This document shows, piece after piece, positions 19,943 to 31,075 of a DNA stretch of 64,000 bases. The stretch comes from Rhizopus arrhizus (lineage: Eukaryota > Mucoromycota > Mucoromycetes > Mucorales > Rhizopodaceae): positions 930,001 to 994,000 of the forward strand of contig JAKZZE010000002.1 in assembly GCA_024220505.1 (NCBI GenBank), written 5' to 3'. A model generated the notes under the pieces. It searched no databases. It saw nothing but the letters and a program-made list of their open reading frames with translations, and was not told the origin of the DNA. Position numbers and translations under genes: made by a program. The stretch's first letter is position 1. Every line of letters begins with the position of its first letter.

Positions 19943-20696
19943 TAGCACAAATGATGAAATTTTGGATCCTGAGAACAATGATGATCACAAGAACCAATTT
20001 TGATGTCCAGCGACATTGATGTCCAGCAACATAGATGTCCAGCGACATAGATAACAAACAACATAAACAATAAGCCACACCTTTTTTTATATAAATAAGA
20101 TGAATATTTTTAAACAAAATAAAAGACATTCAATAAACAAAATCTTCTGGCGCTTAAAAGCAATTGTTTCTTATTGGGTCACAAACACCTTTTCTTTTCT
20201 TTTTATTTTTACTTATTCTTTCTGATCTGATACCTGAATTATCACGAATCAAGAAAGATCCCTTTTATTTTTATCTTTTATTAAACAATCTTACTCCTAA
20301 CCTTATTGATCTATAAAGATCTGGTGGTCACTACTTAAAACCAAATTACTATATCAAAAGAACTGTTAAACGTTCAATCAAGTTAATCAAACTCAAGTCA
20401 TTCAAGGCTTCAAACTTCAAATTAAACAAATCTACAACACTTTAACACAATCCAAATCCCAAGTACTAACAAGTTACACTGTGACGCAGTTGGTGTAATT
20501 TTTGCGGAAGAAGGGACTCAGTCCTAGGAGGGACATCAGTCCCTGAAGATAAACAAAAAAAGTTCAAAAATAGAAAAACACAAAAAAATCACAACCCTAT
20601 AAATATCCCTTTATCCTTTCACTTTTCAAAGACTTACTTACTTTTTGATATATACTTACTTTTGATATAACTTACTTTTTACTTACTTTTGACATA

Positions 20697-22358
20697 CAGT
20701 GGGTGGAAAAATGGTTCCAATGTTTTCGTCTTGCAACTTTAACGCTTTATAACTTTTGAACTACAAATGGTAACGACCCATAAAAACATGCATTTTGTAG
20801 CGCTTTTGCAGCTTATATCAGTGAATAAATATTTTGATTGCATCGTTACACAATCGGGAATAAACTAACATTAAGTACAAAAACCAACATTGGAACCATT
20901 TTTCCACTACATGCTTTATTTTATTAATATCTCGTATGACCACCCTTCGCAGCAATTACAGCTCTACAACGATCAGGCATACTGTCTATGTATCTCCTAC
21001 AGTCTTCTGCTGTAAAAGTAGACCATTCTTTTTCAACTCGATCCCATAATTCATGCACACCTTTTGCCCTAATATCATACGCACTTAACTTGAGCTTAAG
21101 ATGCTGCCAGATGTGCTCTATTGGGTTTAGATCTGGACTTTGTGAAGGCCAGTTGAAGGTATGGTCACACTTGAAGTTGTTGTCCTTGAACTATTGCCTA
21201 GCTAGCTTTGACGTGTGTTTAGGATCGTTATCCTGTTGAAAATAGATGTCCTGATGCTTGTAACCATAGTACTCAAGGCTATCCATAAGAGTTGTACTAA
21301 GAATTCCGACATAATCAGAAGCCTTCATTGTGCCTTCACTAATCCAGCATGCATAACCAGGCCCGTCGTAGGTAATACAACCCCATACCATAATGCTAAC
21401 ATCCCCTCCTTTAACTGTCAAGTCGAGATGATGGGGTTGAAGTTTATCATCTGGTCGACTCCAAAAGTATTTGCAACCATCTGACCCATAAACGTTGACT
21501 TTTGTTTCGTCACTAAATACCATACGTCTCCAGTCATCGCTTGTCCAATTTTTATGCTCTTCCGCCCATGCTAGTCGTCTTGCTTCCTGAACCTTAGTCA
21601 ATAAAGGCTTTTTTACCTTTATCTTAGCATGAAAGTTCATGCTTTTCATAACCTTAATGGTACCTGAGTAGCTAATCCTGTGGCCAGTGCATACTAGATA
21701 CTTATGGACAGCCTTCGCAGCCTTGAGGGTACCATTAACAATCTGCTTACGTATGTAAGACTTGGTGGTAACGCGTAGAACAGCCTTTCTACCAGGGTTT
21801 GCTGTTACTCTACCAGGAGAAAGCTTGTTGGCACATCTACTTAAAGTAGAATCTTTTAAGTTAGAAATACGTTCCATTATCACTGAGTATGGCTTGTCTT
21901 GTAAAACCAATAATTTGATGCTTTCTTGCTTGTTTTTAGGGAGAGAGCGAACCATATGTATAGCGATACCCCAAATCTTTGTTATGTAAAGAAAGAAAAG
22001 GAAAAAAAACTTTTTGACCGGGGATAAATTAATTTTATAAGTCACGTAGGCTTTTTCAGCGATAGCCGGAATGGTATGACTCATAATCAGCTAAAAAGCT
22101 CTAGTGAAAATTCCACCAAATAACAAATAAACTTATCTACAGTTGTAGTGGAAAAATGGTTCCAATGTTGGTTTTTGTACTTAATGTTAGTTTATTCCCG
22201 ATTGTGTAACGATGCAATCAAAATATTTATTCACTGATATAAGCTGCAAAAGCGCTACAAAATGCATGTTTTTATGGGTCGTTACCATTTGTAGTTCAAA
22301 AGTTATAAAGCGTTAAAGTTGCAAGACGAAAACATTGGAACCATTTTTCCACCCACTG
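20697..22358 (-). mobile_element. Tc1-like element with about 210-bp terminal inverted repeats
   Basis: TA at 20695-20696 and 22359-22360. The two ends are inverted copies over about 210 bp (20697-20908 and 22147-22358). Each terminal repeat starts with GTGGAAAAATGGTTCCAATG and ends with the same motif inverted, so each looks like a small hairpin-ended unit. This recalls IR/DR-type Tc1 elements with two transposase sites per end. Confidence 0.9.
20924..21955 (-). pseudogene. Tc1-like transposase with a single nonsense codon
   Basis: The frame begins at ATG 21955 (MVRSLPKNK); an in-frame extension to 22084 adds a hydrophobic segment that is unlikely to be real. FSDETK, QQDNDPKH and SPDLNPIEHIW are all present. 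A TAG at 21191-21193 falls where the intact relative at 12001 has Trp (TIQWLN), and the same frame then continues open to TAA at 20924-20926. So it is one point change from a complete frame. Confidence 0.9.
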
Positions 22359-22701
22359 TATTTTACTTTAACATAAATAAAAAGAATATCTTCAAGGATC
22401 TACATTTAAAATCTTTCTGATCCCTTACATATACATCAAGTCAAGTCCTTTGAAGTCAAATTATCTTCATCGTATCAATCTTATATTTTCTTATCAAGAA
22501 AACCCTTATTACTTTTTACTGTTTGATCTACAATACAAGATCTGGTGGTCACTTACTACAAGCAAACCAAATTTATCAACATAAACACAAGCTTTTGATC
22601 TCAAATTCTTTTACATTTCAAAGGAAAGTCAAATTATTTCTCAACTCTTAGGGCCATTTAAACGAAACAATACCTGTCACAAGAAAAATTACAGTAGCTA
22701 C

Positions 22702-23007
22702 TGTGATGTTGTAACAAAGAAGCTAAAAAATGAAAAAAGTTAAAAAAAAAATTATTACATATAAATATCACAACCATTTAGTCAAAGAAAAGGACAGTAC
22801 AGTTCTACTCATATAATTTTATTATATATTATTCAATAAACAGGCAACCTTCTCATAAAAAGTTCCTGATCCCTTTATTTTTTTTTATCTTTACATTTTA
22901 CTTACTTATATTTGATCTTACATAAAAGATCTCGTGGTCACTACAGTACCTTTGAAATTTCAGGAAAAATTTCTATATAAAACACTGAATAAACCCACAA
23001 GGTTACA
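22702..23007 (+). repeat. LTR-C remnant
   Basis: Starts near TGTGATGTTGTAACAAAG and ends GGTTACA. It has GATCTCGTGGTCACTA at 22928-22943 and ATTCAATAAACAGGC. An inverted partial copy lies at 39852-40066. Boundaries are approximate. Confidence 0.5.
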
Positions 23008-23018
23008 AAAATAACAAT

Positions 23019-23157
23019 GTAACAAAATGCAGCAAACTTTTGCAGCATTTGACTTTTCTCTCTCCAACTAATTCAAATCCAGGAAAATACAAACAAATAC
23101 AGAATACCCACAAAATCATCAAAAACAGCATACAATCAGAAAAGCCAAAAACATATA
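23019..23157 (+). repeat. LTR-D fragment
   Basis: TGTAACAAAATGCAGC follows LTR-C after about 11 bp and looks like the start of another related LTR, cut at 23157 by the mariner insertion. Only the first about 140 bp are present. Confidence 0.3.
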
Positions 23158-23397
23158 CAGTAGGTGAAAAAATACGAGCAACCTGTGGAATAGGTGTATT
23201 GTTTCTCTCGATTAATAAAATTAACAAATAAATCAAATAATCGATGAGTCTCTTGAACCTCTTTATTGAGTAAGGACGAGAGAGAGCCCATTCAATACAA
23301 ACTACGTCTTAGAATATAACAATATGATTTAGGGTCCGAGGTAGTACGGTATAAATTATGTGGGCTGTTTATCGTACATAGCACGAAGTGCTATATA

Positions 23398-25027
23398 CAG
23401 TAGCGGACAAAACTGGTGCACAAAACTTTTTTTTAGCTTTTAACTACCATTACCTGCTCATGGTAATTGCAATAGTCATGAAACTGTACTAGAAGGAGGA
23501 TATACTAGTCATTGTAATCTATGTATGTTCTAAGCATGACATTGTTAAAACTGAGCGATAAGCGTGCTTTGAATTTATAAAATCTTATATTTTCTAAAAA
23601 CCGCAAAAGTGGCTAAAATCTTAGACTTTATATAATCATCTCATCTCTTGATATCATCGGATGTTCTTCTTTGCATATGCTAATAATATGCGTGTATATC
23701 ATTTTCAATAAAAGAACCCGGCTCTTTAACTACTCTTTTCCAAAGATCATCGACCCTTTTTGATCTAGTGTCGTATCATCATACCTTTGCCATCAATTGC
23801 CACCTGGCATGCTTAAGCGGACTTAGGCCGGGATTAGTGGCGGCTAAACTTGTAGCACAGAAGCGCTGTTATCAAATATTGAGTTTATGACATGCGTTGA
23901 CTTGTGCCTTGTGTCATTGTCATACTGAAACGAGAGATTACGACGTTTTAGACTACTATACGCTAAGCTTTTGTGGTATGAAGTAAGCGAAATATATGTG
24001 TATATTTATGAGTTCATTATACCATCGTATACCTGACACACATATTCTGGTCCTCAATATCTAATACAGCCTTAAAACATAACAGAGCAGCCAGCATGCT
24101 TCATTGTTTGATCACCGTGAAAAAATCGCTCAGGTTGCTCGACTTGCTTTCAATATTAGTGTATACTGTCTGCATCCATAATGTTCATATTTGTTTCATT
24201 GCTAAAGATAGCAGACTTCCAGCCCTCTATAGTATACAATGGCTTGTTGTGATACCACATTCATCGCTTTTTCCGACTTATACAGCTGATGAAATTCTTC
24301 GATTCCTTACTTCCAGACTCAAAATCTAGCTTCCTACTGTGCCTTTAGACTGACAGTCTGCTAACACTGTATCTTAAGGTCCTCAAAATGTGCTGAGCAT
24401 CAGGAACTGTGTGTAGCGGACCTTGTCCAAGCTCTAGGTTGATGACTGAACTAATAACTTTTCAGGCTAATAGCGGAATACCTTCATGATCACAAGACAT
24501 TAAGTTTCTTTCTTCCCTCTTTCTCCTGTTGATTGTCCATTTAGAGATCCTTGTTACTCTAGAAATATCTGCTGTCGTACGAACTAGGCGTGTTCGAGAT
24601 CTCAGAGTTTCATTTTTACAGTTGCTTATTTTCTTAAACATATAAGGCTAGTACTTTGTTATAGTGAATAGGGTAAAAACAAAAGGGGGGACTCAATGGG
24701 AAATACAAAATAAGTACAGTTTTATATATTTTTTAAGAGCTACTAAAATTTACTAATATGCTGTGAAATCTGAAAGCAAACGGGAGAGATATGGGGAAAA
24801 TTGAAAGAAGGCTAGACAAGCACTACATTTTTGGCGAAAATTGAAATATGCAAAAAATCACTAAAAATGACCTTATGCCTGGGGGATGTCCGGCACAGTT
24901 CCGGTTTACATAACATAATGTATATTTTGGACTGTCTTTCAGATGGTATATGCCACAAAAGTCGCAGACATATGGCGGAGATACAATGTTGATTTTAATT
25001 TTTGTGCACCAGTTTTGTCCGCTACTG
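23398..25027 (-). mobile_element. Tc1-like element, decayed (family with GCGGACAAAACTGG ends)
   Basis: Inverted ends CAGTAGCGGACAAAACTGG, TA at 23396-23397 and 25028-25029, 1,630 bp. The first about 435 bp reappear at 63566-64000. Confidence 0.9.
23640..24641 (-). pseudogene. Decayed Tc1-like transposase
   Basis: On the minus strand fragments of the family are readable: an N-terminal helix-turn-helix region near 24500-24641 and a C-terminal stretch near 23700-23850 equivalent to SPDLNPIEHLWHQLK (now LSPLKHAWWQLM) through the E/W-rich C-terminus. Many stops and frameshifts lie between. Confidence 0.65.
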
Positions 25028-25484
25028 TATGATATACAGTCAAATTATTAATTTTAAAAATCTTTAAGTGATCTCACACGACATTAAGGAAATTATTAGA
25101 GTAAATACGACACAACCTCTGTTCGATTTGTCTTCATATCTTTTTTTTTTCGTGTGTACATTCGCCAGTGTTTAGGAAAGGGGAGTTTTAGGTAAATATA
25201 ATATAGCAACAAAGATAAAGAAATACTGTTAGAACTTGGTATCTCTTTATTAAGTTAAGATAACTATGATTAGATAAAAAAATCAATTCTACATGTAAAG
25301 AGTGAAAGTATTTATAGACATGATACGGATAAAGAATTAGGACAGATTTATAATCAACTTGACAGAATAGATGATTATTATTTCTAATTATTAGTTTAGC
25401 CTGTTCCTAGCTTGTATTGTCAATTATGCTATTGGGATGGTTTCAGATAACTCTGGACATATAACTATTTAAGGAGACGGCACG

Positions 25485-25825
25485 TGAAGTGTTTTAAGTA
25501 TTCAAAAATAAGATAAAGAAGAATTAACGAGACCGAACAATAGTTCTAAAGTCGAATACTTTTATTAAAGAAAGATTTCAAGGCTATTTATATTAGTTGA
25601 GCAAGACCTGAGATTAGATGACAAAAATAGTTACGACCGATATGATTTGACATGTATAAGAAAAATTTTATAAACTGATGTTAATAATCAACTGTTGAGA
25701 TGAAAGTGAAACTTGGCTGTTTAGGGCAGTGATAATTATCAGGTTCTATTCTTATTCAAACTCATTTGTAAAGATTTAGTCCAGAACGATAAGACTGTAT
25801 CTTATTGACATGTCAAAACATGACA
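25485..25825 (-). repeat. 3' LTR of Gypsy-2
   Basis: 341 bp, appears identical to 31076-31416. On the minus strand it begins TGTCATG and ends ACTTCA, with TATAAATAGCC and AATAAAAG as promoter and polyadenylation candidates. Confidence 0.95.
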
Positions 25826-26269
25826 TTGCCCCCTTCCAGGTTGTAACTATCTTTTCTGGAATTAATGTGACAAGTGAAAATATGTTTGTTTAAGTGAATG
25901 TCGAAAATGAGGTTTGAGATGTCAAGATGAGCTCTATTTGTTGTAAGAAATAGGTGCTTGGTAGGGTTAAGTCATATAACGTATAGTGGCTCTTTATATA
26001 AACATATAAAGTATAGTGTTCAAGAATGGAACAAAGCATTTAGGCGATAATAAACCCTGAACAGGAATTTATTGCTAAAGTGATGTTTGTCTGTAAATGT
26101 GACTGCGTACAAATGTGCATATTGAAAAATATTAAGGTATGAGAAAAAATTCATTTTTTACTATCCTTGTAAATATTTTATAATTGCGTAATTTGCTGGT
26201 AACGTATATGTATAGTTAATGAAAGTTGGTGGAAGAAGGTCAATGTATTAACGTCTGTTTCTTTTAGAG

Positions 26270-29200
26270 TTAGTTACACTGCGATGCACGTTTTTTTCTT
26301 TTCTTGGTTGTATCTTTTTTAGGAACAAGTTGAACCTCGCGCGCTGGTTCTTGTTCACTTAGACGTGACCAATATTTTTGGATCGGTCTGTAATCATGGA
26401 AATGACTAGCCGGTTCCCAAGTGTCATCTTCTTCTCCATAACCTTTCCATCGAACTTTATATAAGTAATTACCCGGTGATCCCTTATGGTGTAGAACTGC
26501 CTCAACATCGTATGATTCAGATTGATCAGTATTGGATAAGGATACTTCCTGGAAAATAACCTTTATTTGCGATGGAGGTACATCTCTTGGTAAGAGTGCT
26601 CCAGTTGCATCAACCAACACATATGAACCACCTTGAGTTTTTCTTTTGACAGTGTAATTACCAACGTAGAGGGGATCACTTTTTGCAACACGGTTTACAT
26701 TCTTGAGCGTGACTTGACTACCAGTGGGGATATCGGATAGAATTCTGTGAGTTTGGTTGAACTTGTCTCGAGAAGCAGCTTGTGAAGTTTTTATTTTTTC
26801 ACGAATAGCAGGTAAGACAGTGTCATTAAACTCGTTAATTCTAGTTTCTAACTGTTTCATCGTTTCAGGCGATTTAGTTTTGTCCAGCACGTTATTATAA
26901 TCCTTGTTTTCATTGGGACGTCTTGCAAACATCAATGAGAAAGGTCTAGTGCCGTGTAAAGCTGTATGCGTATTGTTGAGGGCTTCTTGGGTACTGTCAA
27001 CATACAAGTCCCAATCCTCAGTTCTGCCTTGTAATCTTTTGTGCAAAATATTTTTTGCTTTGCCAACCCATCGTTCGACTATACCGTTAGCTCGGGGATG
27101 ATAAGCTGATATGAGACGATGATCAATACCGGATGATTCAACATACAGTCTGACGAGTTCATTGACATACTCAGTACCATTATCACTTTGGATAATTTTT
27201 GGTCGACCAAAGAGCGATAAGATACTCCTTAATGCAAGTGCAATAGTGAGAGAAGATTTATCGGGCAAGGCTTTGAGTACACAATATCGTGTAAAGACGT
27301 CTACTACCAGAAGGATGTATTGATTACCTTGTACTGAAGTAGGGAAAGGTCCGGCTGTGTCGATACAGATGTGATCCCAAGGTGCATCAGCATAGATTGA
27401 GGTCAAGGGATTGTATCCGTGCTTTGCGATATTGAATTTTTGGCAATCAGGACAACTACGTATTATTTCAAGTGCATCTTCCTTGAGCTTTGTCCAGTGA
27501 ATACCATCACTATGTAAAGCTGTTACGATTGCTTGAGCTCCACGGTGTCCCTCTAAATGTGTATCCATGAGTAGCTTTTGTCTGTCTTCTGGTGCTGGGG
27601 TCATCAAGTCAGCAGGCATCATCATTCTGGATGTAAGAATTGATCCGTTAGAATTGATAATTTGGGAAGTGACAATTGTTTTGATGGCTTTATTATCCCC
27701 CTCCAGCGTTTTTTCAGGTTCGAAAAGACGCGACAAAGCATCTGGTAGAATATTTTGAATACCAGGTCGATGGATGATTTTGAAGTTATAATCCAGTATA
27801 GTGTCCAGCCAATTGATCATCATAGCGTTAGCTACAGGCTGGGTGTGGAGATAAGTTAAGGCCTTGTGATCAGTGTATAAGGTGAATGGATTACCCCACA
27901 AGAATGGATGAAACTTCTTTAGTGCAAATATCACTGCTAATAGCTCACGTTTAGTGGTAGAATAATTCTTTTCAGATGTAGAAAGTGAGCGTGCCATGAA
28001 ACCGATATATCGAGTCTCATTTTTGATAACTTGGTAAAGAACAGCACCAATTGAATAGTTACTAGCATCAGTAGCAACATAAAAAGGTTGTTCTAGATCT
28101 GGATGATGAAGAAGTGGCGCAGAAGACAATAATGCCTTGATCTTTTCAAAAGCTCTTTCTTGTTCAGATGTCCAAAGTTTATCAAGTTTACCTTCGAAAC
28201 GTAATTTGTCCAAAGGTGCAGTGACTTCAGAAATATTTGGCAAGTATTTTCTAAAATAATTTACCAGTCCTAAAAAGCGTTGAATCTCTTTTCCAGATGC
28301 AGGTCTAGGCCAAGTCAAAGCGTTTGTAACTTTACGAGGATCGAGTCGAGACCCTTTGGCATCAACACAGAAACCAAGCAAGTAAACAGTAGACTGCGCA
28401 AAATGACACTTGTCTGGGTTAAGGATCAAATTCACTTTAGTTAATCTCTGAATTATGTTTTGCACATGTGTGATGTGTTCCTCATAAGACTTGGAAAATA
28501 TGATGATATCATCAACAAAAGCCTGTGCATAAGGTAAATCACGTAACACTATATTAATCACTCGTTGATAACGGGAAGCAATATGTTTCAATCCAAATGG
28601 ACAACCTCTAAATTGGTATTGTTGACCTTCAAAAGTGAATGTGGTCTTAATACGATCAGGCTCATAGATTTGGAATCGATGAAATGCTTGTCGAAGATCA
28701 AGAGTGGTAAAAATAGTTGATCCTTGTAATCGATCGAAAATCTCTTCAATCTTTGGAATAGGATGTCTATCATTTGACACAAGAATAGAATTTAACAAGC
28801 GAGGATCGAGACAGGGTCGATGTCCTGTGAGATTACCAAGCAAGTCTTTCTTAGGTGCCAATGTTAAAGGAGAATTCCAGTCTGAATTAGGTGATGCACG
28901 TTCAATAACTTCATCCTTTAACCAAGTGTCAATACATTCACGCATGATTGGTAGTAATTTAAAAGGAGTACGATATGGTGCACGGTAAGCAGTTTTTCCT
29001 TTAACAGTATCTAAACGTATAACTGACTCTGGTACAGTACAGAATGAATTCTTTGGTATTAAGGCATTTTGATCAACAAATGGTTTAACAGCATTATGGA
29101 AATGAGCTTGTTGCTCAGGTGTACCGAAAGGAGCTTTGTTAGGTTCAGGTGTATCATCCGTAATCTCTTTGTCAATAACTGGTGCAAGATTAGGATGTCT

Positions 29201-29509
29201 GATAGCTAAGTTGGTAACAAGAATGTTTAACTTGTGCATCAGATCTAATCCTATTACAACTTCAGTATCCAAGGAAAGAGGAAGGACTTCAAAAGAATGG
29301 GATGTATGAATAAGATTTTTATCATTATCACCGTAAATAACACTTAATAGAAATTTGGTTGTACCGAAACGTTTACTAACATTATCACTTGTAGCAAGTA
29401 TAACGGAACCAGATACATTTCTATCAACTGCAATATTATATTTATTAACAAAGTTTGTGTCTATCGAGCTGAAAGAGGAACCACTATCAACCAGGGCCAT
29501 AGTGTTCAC
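26270..29509 (-). CDS. pol: Pol polyprotein of Gypsy-2 (protease, RT, RNase H, integrase, chromodomain)
   Basis: About 1,079 codons; the first ATG is at 29500 and the frame is open to a TAA 2 codons upstream of 29509. Order: aspartic protease (ALVDSGSSFS, residue 5), RT with FVDDIIIFS (about residue 335), RNase H (ATDASNYSIG, TDHKAL), integrase with HHCC zinc motif (HLEGHRG...CPDCQ), and DDE residues in IDTAGP, IQSDNG and NGIVERWVG. A chromodomain closes the protein (YLYKVRWKGYGEEDDTWEP), which in known chromoviruses directs integration to marked chromatin. All catalytic residues are present. It lies in the same frame as the true gag C-terminus, separated by one TAA. Confidence 0.95.
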   Translation of the reverse strand: MNTMALVDSGSSFSSIDTNFVNKYNIAVDRNVSGSVILATSDNVSKRFGTTKFLLSVIYGDNDKNLIHTSHSFEVLPLSLDTEVVIGLDLMHKLNILVTNLAIRHPNLAPVIDKEITDDTPEPNKAPFGTPEQQAHFHNAVKPFVDQNALIPKNSFCTVPESVIRLDTVKGKTAYRAPYRTPFKLLPIMRECIDTWLKDEVIERASPNSDWNSPLTLAPKKDLLGNLTGHRPCLDPRLLNSILVSNDRHPIPKIEEIFDRLQGSTIFTTLDLRQAFHRFQIYEPDRIKTTFTFEGQQYQFRGCPFGLKHIASRYQRVINIVLRDLPYAQAFVDDIIIFSKSYEEHITHVQNIIQRLTKVNLILNPDKCHFAQSTVYLLGFCVDAKGSRLDPRKVTNALTWPRPASGKEIQRFLGLVNYFRKYLPNISEVTAPLDKLRFEGKLDKLWTSEQERAFEKIKALLSSAPLLHHPDLEQPFYVATDASNYSIGAVLYQVIKNETRYIGFMARSLSTSEKNYSTTKRELLAVIFALKKFHPFLWGNPFTLYTDHKALTYLHTQPVANAMMINWLDTILDYNFKIIHRPGIQNILPDALSRLFEPEKTLEGDNKAIKTIVTSQIINSNGSILTSRMMMPADLMTPAPEDRQKLLMDTHLEGHRGAQAIVTALHSDGIHWTKLKEDALEIIRSCPDCQKFNIAKHGYNPLTSIYADAPWDHICIDTAGPFPTSVQGNQYILLVVDVFTRYCVLKALPDKSSLTIALALRSILSLFGRPKIIQSDNGTEYVNELVRLYVESSGIDHRLISAYHPRANGIVERWVGKAKNILHKRLQGRTEDWDLYVDSTQEALNNTHTALHGTRPFSLMFARRPNENKDYNNVLDKTKSPETMKQLETRINEFNDTVLPAIREKIKTSQAASRDKFNQTHRILSDIPTGSQVTLKNVNRVAKSDPLYVGNYTVKRKTQGGSYVLVDATGALLPRDVPPSQIKVIFQEVSLSNTDQSESYDVEAVLHHKGSPGNYLYKVRWKGYGEEDDTWEPASHFHDYRPIQKYWSRLSEQEPAREVQLVPKKDTTKKRKKRASQCN

Positions 29510-29512
29510 ATT

Positions 29513-31032
29513 TTAATCATAATTAATTGGATAACCATCGTCATCTACGTCCATCAAGTTGCTATCACCACTAGACACCTTGGAAGGTGCCTGTTGTGGT
29601 CTAGCTTGAGGAGTGATGGTGAGGTTGGGCTTGTTACCATTGGACCTTGAGATATCCAAGCGAACAGAACGTATGGCCTTAGTTGGACCTTGATAGGGCT
29701 TATCACGAGGACAGCGAGCAGCATGTTCTTTGGACCATGGAACATTACCAGAGCAACGATAACAATTTTGGCGGCAGAGACGAATGATAAAGGTCGACTG
29801 GATGTAGCAGGAAGAGAGGTAACCGAGGAAGAGTTTTGCTTCAGCAAGTCCTTGTATTTATTGCACCTTTCAGTGGGATGATTGGCAATACCATGGATGG
29901 CGCAGCGGAACTTGTTCTTCATGCTACCCATAGAGACTCTTTTAAGGTTGGCAAGTTGATTATTTGATATTTCCAAATTGTTTGGATTGTACTTCGATGC
30001 TTCTGTTCCTTTTGAAAGGAGAGGCGAGGATGAAGTTTTTAATCCGGAGTCTTGACGATTAGATGAGCCTGTTTCTGAACAAAGGTTTGATGACAGGACC
30101 ATTCGTGCTTTGGCAGCAACTTTTGCCACAGAGTCTTGTTGATCTCGACCAAGGTTTAACAAGGAACGAGAGACCTCCTGACGTAAAAAGCCTGGTAAAG
30201 CACGTTTATAAATGGAAGCAGTCCTGATGTCATCATCCCATTTAGCAGCCCTTCGAATACGTTGAAATCGATCAGTAAAGGCTTCGATCGATTCGGTTGA
30301 AAGCATTTTCAGAGATAAGAGCTGGTCCATGTACTCTAATTCCTGAGCTACGTCTTGAGCGGCATAAGTCTTGATAATGATTTTTCTCACTTCAGACCAA
30401 GTCAAACTACGCCCTTTTAGAACCTCGTTAAACCATGACCGTTGATCTCGGTTCATCTTGATTGGGACCAGGCGAGACCAACTAGAATCAACAGATAGAC
30501 CATTTGATTCAATGATTAAAGAGAAGGTGTCAAGTAAGTCTTCTACCGAGTCGTGTACATCGGCATCTTTTCTCCAGATATTACCACTCCATTGCCAGAC
30601 AGGAAGATCGGGTGGGATAATGTGAGCTGACCGAGGGTTAAAAGCAGTACTTGAGAGTCCAGAACTGAAAGCAGCATTACCTACCGGTGTAGGAGGAGTA
30701 ATACAAAAAGCTTGAGCATCATCTAAAAACTGGATACAGTTCTTTATATTAACTGCTTGCTCTTGTAGCTTGGTTAGCTCTTCTTGAGGAGCTCCAGTCA
30801 CCACAGCACGAGCGATCTGTTGTCGAAGGTCTGTCAACGTAACTCTTAGACCCATAACAGCATCAATAGAGGGATCTTCTTTTAATTCAAAACGGTTTGA
30901 AGTAGTAAAAGCAGCCTCTTCAACAATAGCCATTTCTATGTCTTCACTGATTCTTGATGTCTCTTCTTGTTTATCAATGTTACCTTTTTCATTAAGGGAA
31001 TGAACTTGAGTGGATTGATCGTTGTCAGCCAT
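29513..31032 (-). CDS. gag: Gag of Gypsy-2, with a frame change before the zinc knuckle
   Basis: ATG at 31032 (MADNDQ). The capsid-like region spans about residues 150-290 (WSRLVPIKMNRDQRSWFNEVL, EAFTDRFQRIRRAAKWDD). The ORF as written stays open to 29554, but its last about 80 residues are hydrophobic and unlike Gag. In the -1 frame the same DNA encodes a CCHC knuckle (CYRCSGN...HAARC) and a polar tail ending at TAA 29513-29515. So the natural C-terminus lies in the other frame, and a shift occurred or is programmed somewhere around 29800-29870. Confidence 0.8.
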
Positions 31033-31075
31033 ATTTTGCAATTTTAAACAAGAGTTCAGAATTCGTTAAAAAAAA

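Larger units (their letters stand above)
18301..20478 (+). repeat. LTR-A: solo LTR interrupted by a mariner element
   Basis: The ends are TGTAGCACAAATGATG (split after TGTA) and AGTTACA. With the mariner left out it is about 537 bp and its start resembles the Gypsy-1 LTR (ATGATGAA...ATTTTGGA). It carries GATCTGGTGGTCACTA at 20318-20333 and AATAAACAAAATC near 20131. The flanks share only CTGT. Confidence 0.55.
20480..22693 (+). repeat. LTR-B: LTR remnant interrupted by a Tc1-like element
   Basis: Begins TGTGACGCAG directly after LTR-A and ends AAATTACA. It contains GATCTGGTGGTCACTT at 22539-22554. Without the inserted element it is about 550 bp. No target duplication was found. Confidence 0.5.
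23184..25112 (+). repeat. Solo LTR (about 297 bp) holding a Tc1 element
   Basis: TGTGGAATAGG...AATACGACA with target duplication CAACC at 23179-23183 and 25113-25117. A Tc1-like element occupies 23398-25027. A truncated copy of the same LTR lies at 57600-57793. Confidence 0.85.

Noticed and set aside
21762..21989. ORF opposite the Tc1 transposase
   Set aside because: It is a shadow of the transposase frame on the other strand, as are the similar ORFs at 12049, 12222, 28704 and 59700.
23158..25168. RIP (repeat-induced point mutation) as the cause of decay
   Set aside because: A few TGG-to-stop changes are seen, but I cannot measure transition bias, near-identical repeats remain intact, and RIP is not established in the suspected group.
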